Source of the DNA: CAZGWJ01 sp964529445
GTDB taxonomy: Bacteria > Oederibacteriota > Muellerivitia > Muellerivitales > Muellerivitaceae
DNA: 5,446 nucleotides
Direction of reading: 5' to 3'
Assembly (NCBI GenBank): GCA_964529445.1
Contig: CAZGWJ010000129.1
Coordinates: 1 to 5,446, forward strand
Shown: in pieces, positions 5,402-5,446 of the stretch
How the letters are laid out: the number at the start of each line of letters is the position of its first letter
Numbering within the stretch: position 1 is the first letter of the stretch
Translations under genes and position numbers: made by a program
The notes under the pieces: model-generated
Seen by the model: the letters and a program-made list of their open reading frames with translations, nothing else
What the model was told of the DNA's origin: nothing
Databases searched by the model: none

Positions 5402-5446
5402 ATGTGACCCCGCACGAACTGTCGGCCCTCTGGCCCCTCTGGACGG
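5398..5446 (+). CDS. nuoN: NADH-quinone oxidoreductase subunit N (NuoN), 5' end only
   Basis: An ATG overlapping the nuoM stop codon (ATGA, 5398-5401) opens a frame that runs to the window edge and encodes MNVTPHELSALWPLWT. The beginning of NuoN, the third antiporter-like channel, typically looks like this: MN, a short polar stretch, then the first hydrophobic helix. NuoN is the expected gene after nuoM. The overlap implies translational coupling. The visible 16 residues alone would not identify the protein, so position and start signals carry most of the weight. Confidence 0.85.
   Translation, partial: MNVTPHELSALWPLWT

Overview
The window is a stretch of a bacterial respiratory complex I (NADH:quinone oxidoreductase, nuo) operon, entirely on the + strand, in the order nuoI-nuoJ-nuoK-nuoL-nuoM-nuoN. 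The first bases may be the last codons of nuoH, and nuoN is cut off by the right edge after 16 codons. All five complete genes are intact and carry the expected cluster-binding cysteines or proton-channel residues. The DNA is GC-rich with strong G/C third positions. Start codons are mixed (TTG, GTG, ATG) and Shine-Dalgarno sequences are clear, which fits a high-GC Gram-negative-type bacterium. Acidobacteriota, Myxococcota or another former deltaproteobacterial lineage would fit, but the sequence alone does not settle the phylum. nuoE, F and G lie outside the window if present, so a 14-subunit NADH-oxidising enzyme cannot be told from an 11-subunit ferredoxin-type one.

Layout: 1-25 possible nuoH end; 26-202 non-coding, with an interrupted palindrome (element A, 50-154); 203-748 nuoI; 749-867 non-coding, almost filled by a second interrupted palindrome (element B1, 761-853); 868-1380 nuoJ, 1380-1706 nuoK and 1708-3684 nuoL, packed with 1-nt overlap or gap; 3685-3817 non-coding, with a third palindrome (element B2, 3707-3782) related to B1; 3818-5401 nuoM; 5398 onward nuoN, overlapping nuoM by four bases.

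The gene products work together. NuoI carries two 4Fe-4S clusters that pass electrons toward quinone. NuoJ, K, L, M and N form the membrane arm: L, M and N are the three antiporter-like proton channels, and J and K link them to the quinone site.

The unexpected content is between the genes. Three of the six junctions carry long imperfect inverted repeats, while the other three are compact. B1 and B2 belong to one family with arms built of 9-nt CGCAGAG-type units and unrelated loops. Element A has different arms built on GATGGAC. B1 is flanked by an 8-bp direct repeat (TGAAGAGG) that includes the nuoJ ribosome-binding site. Removing one copy plus the element would leave an ordinary 17-nt junction, so B1 looks like an insertion that left a target duplication. 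The three genes downstream of palindromes use TTG or GTG starts; the three at compact junctions use ATG.
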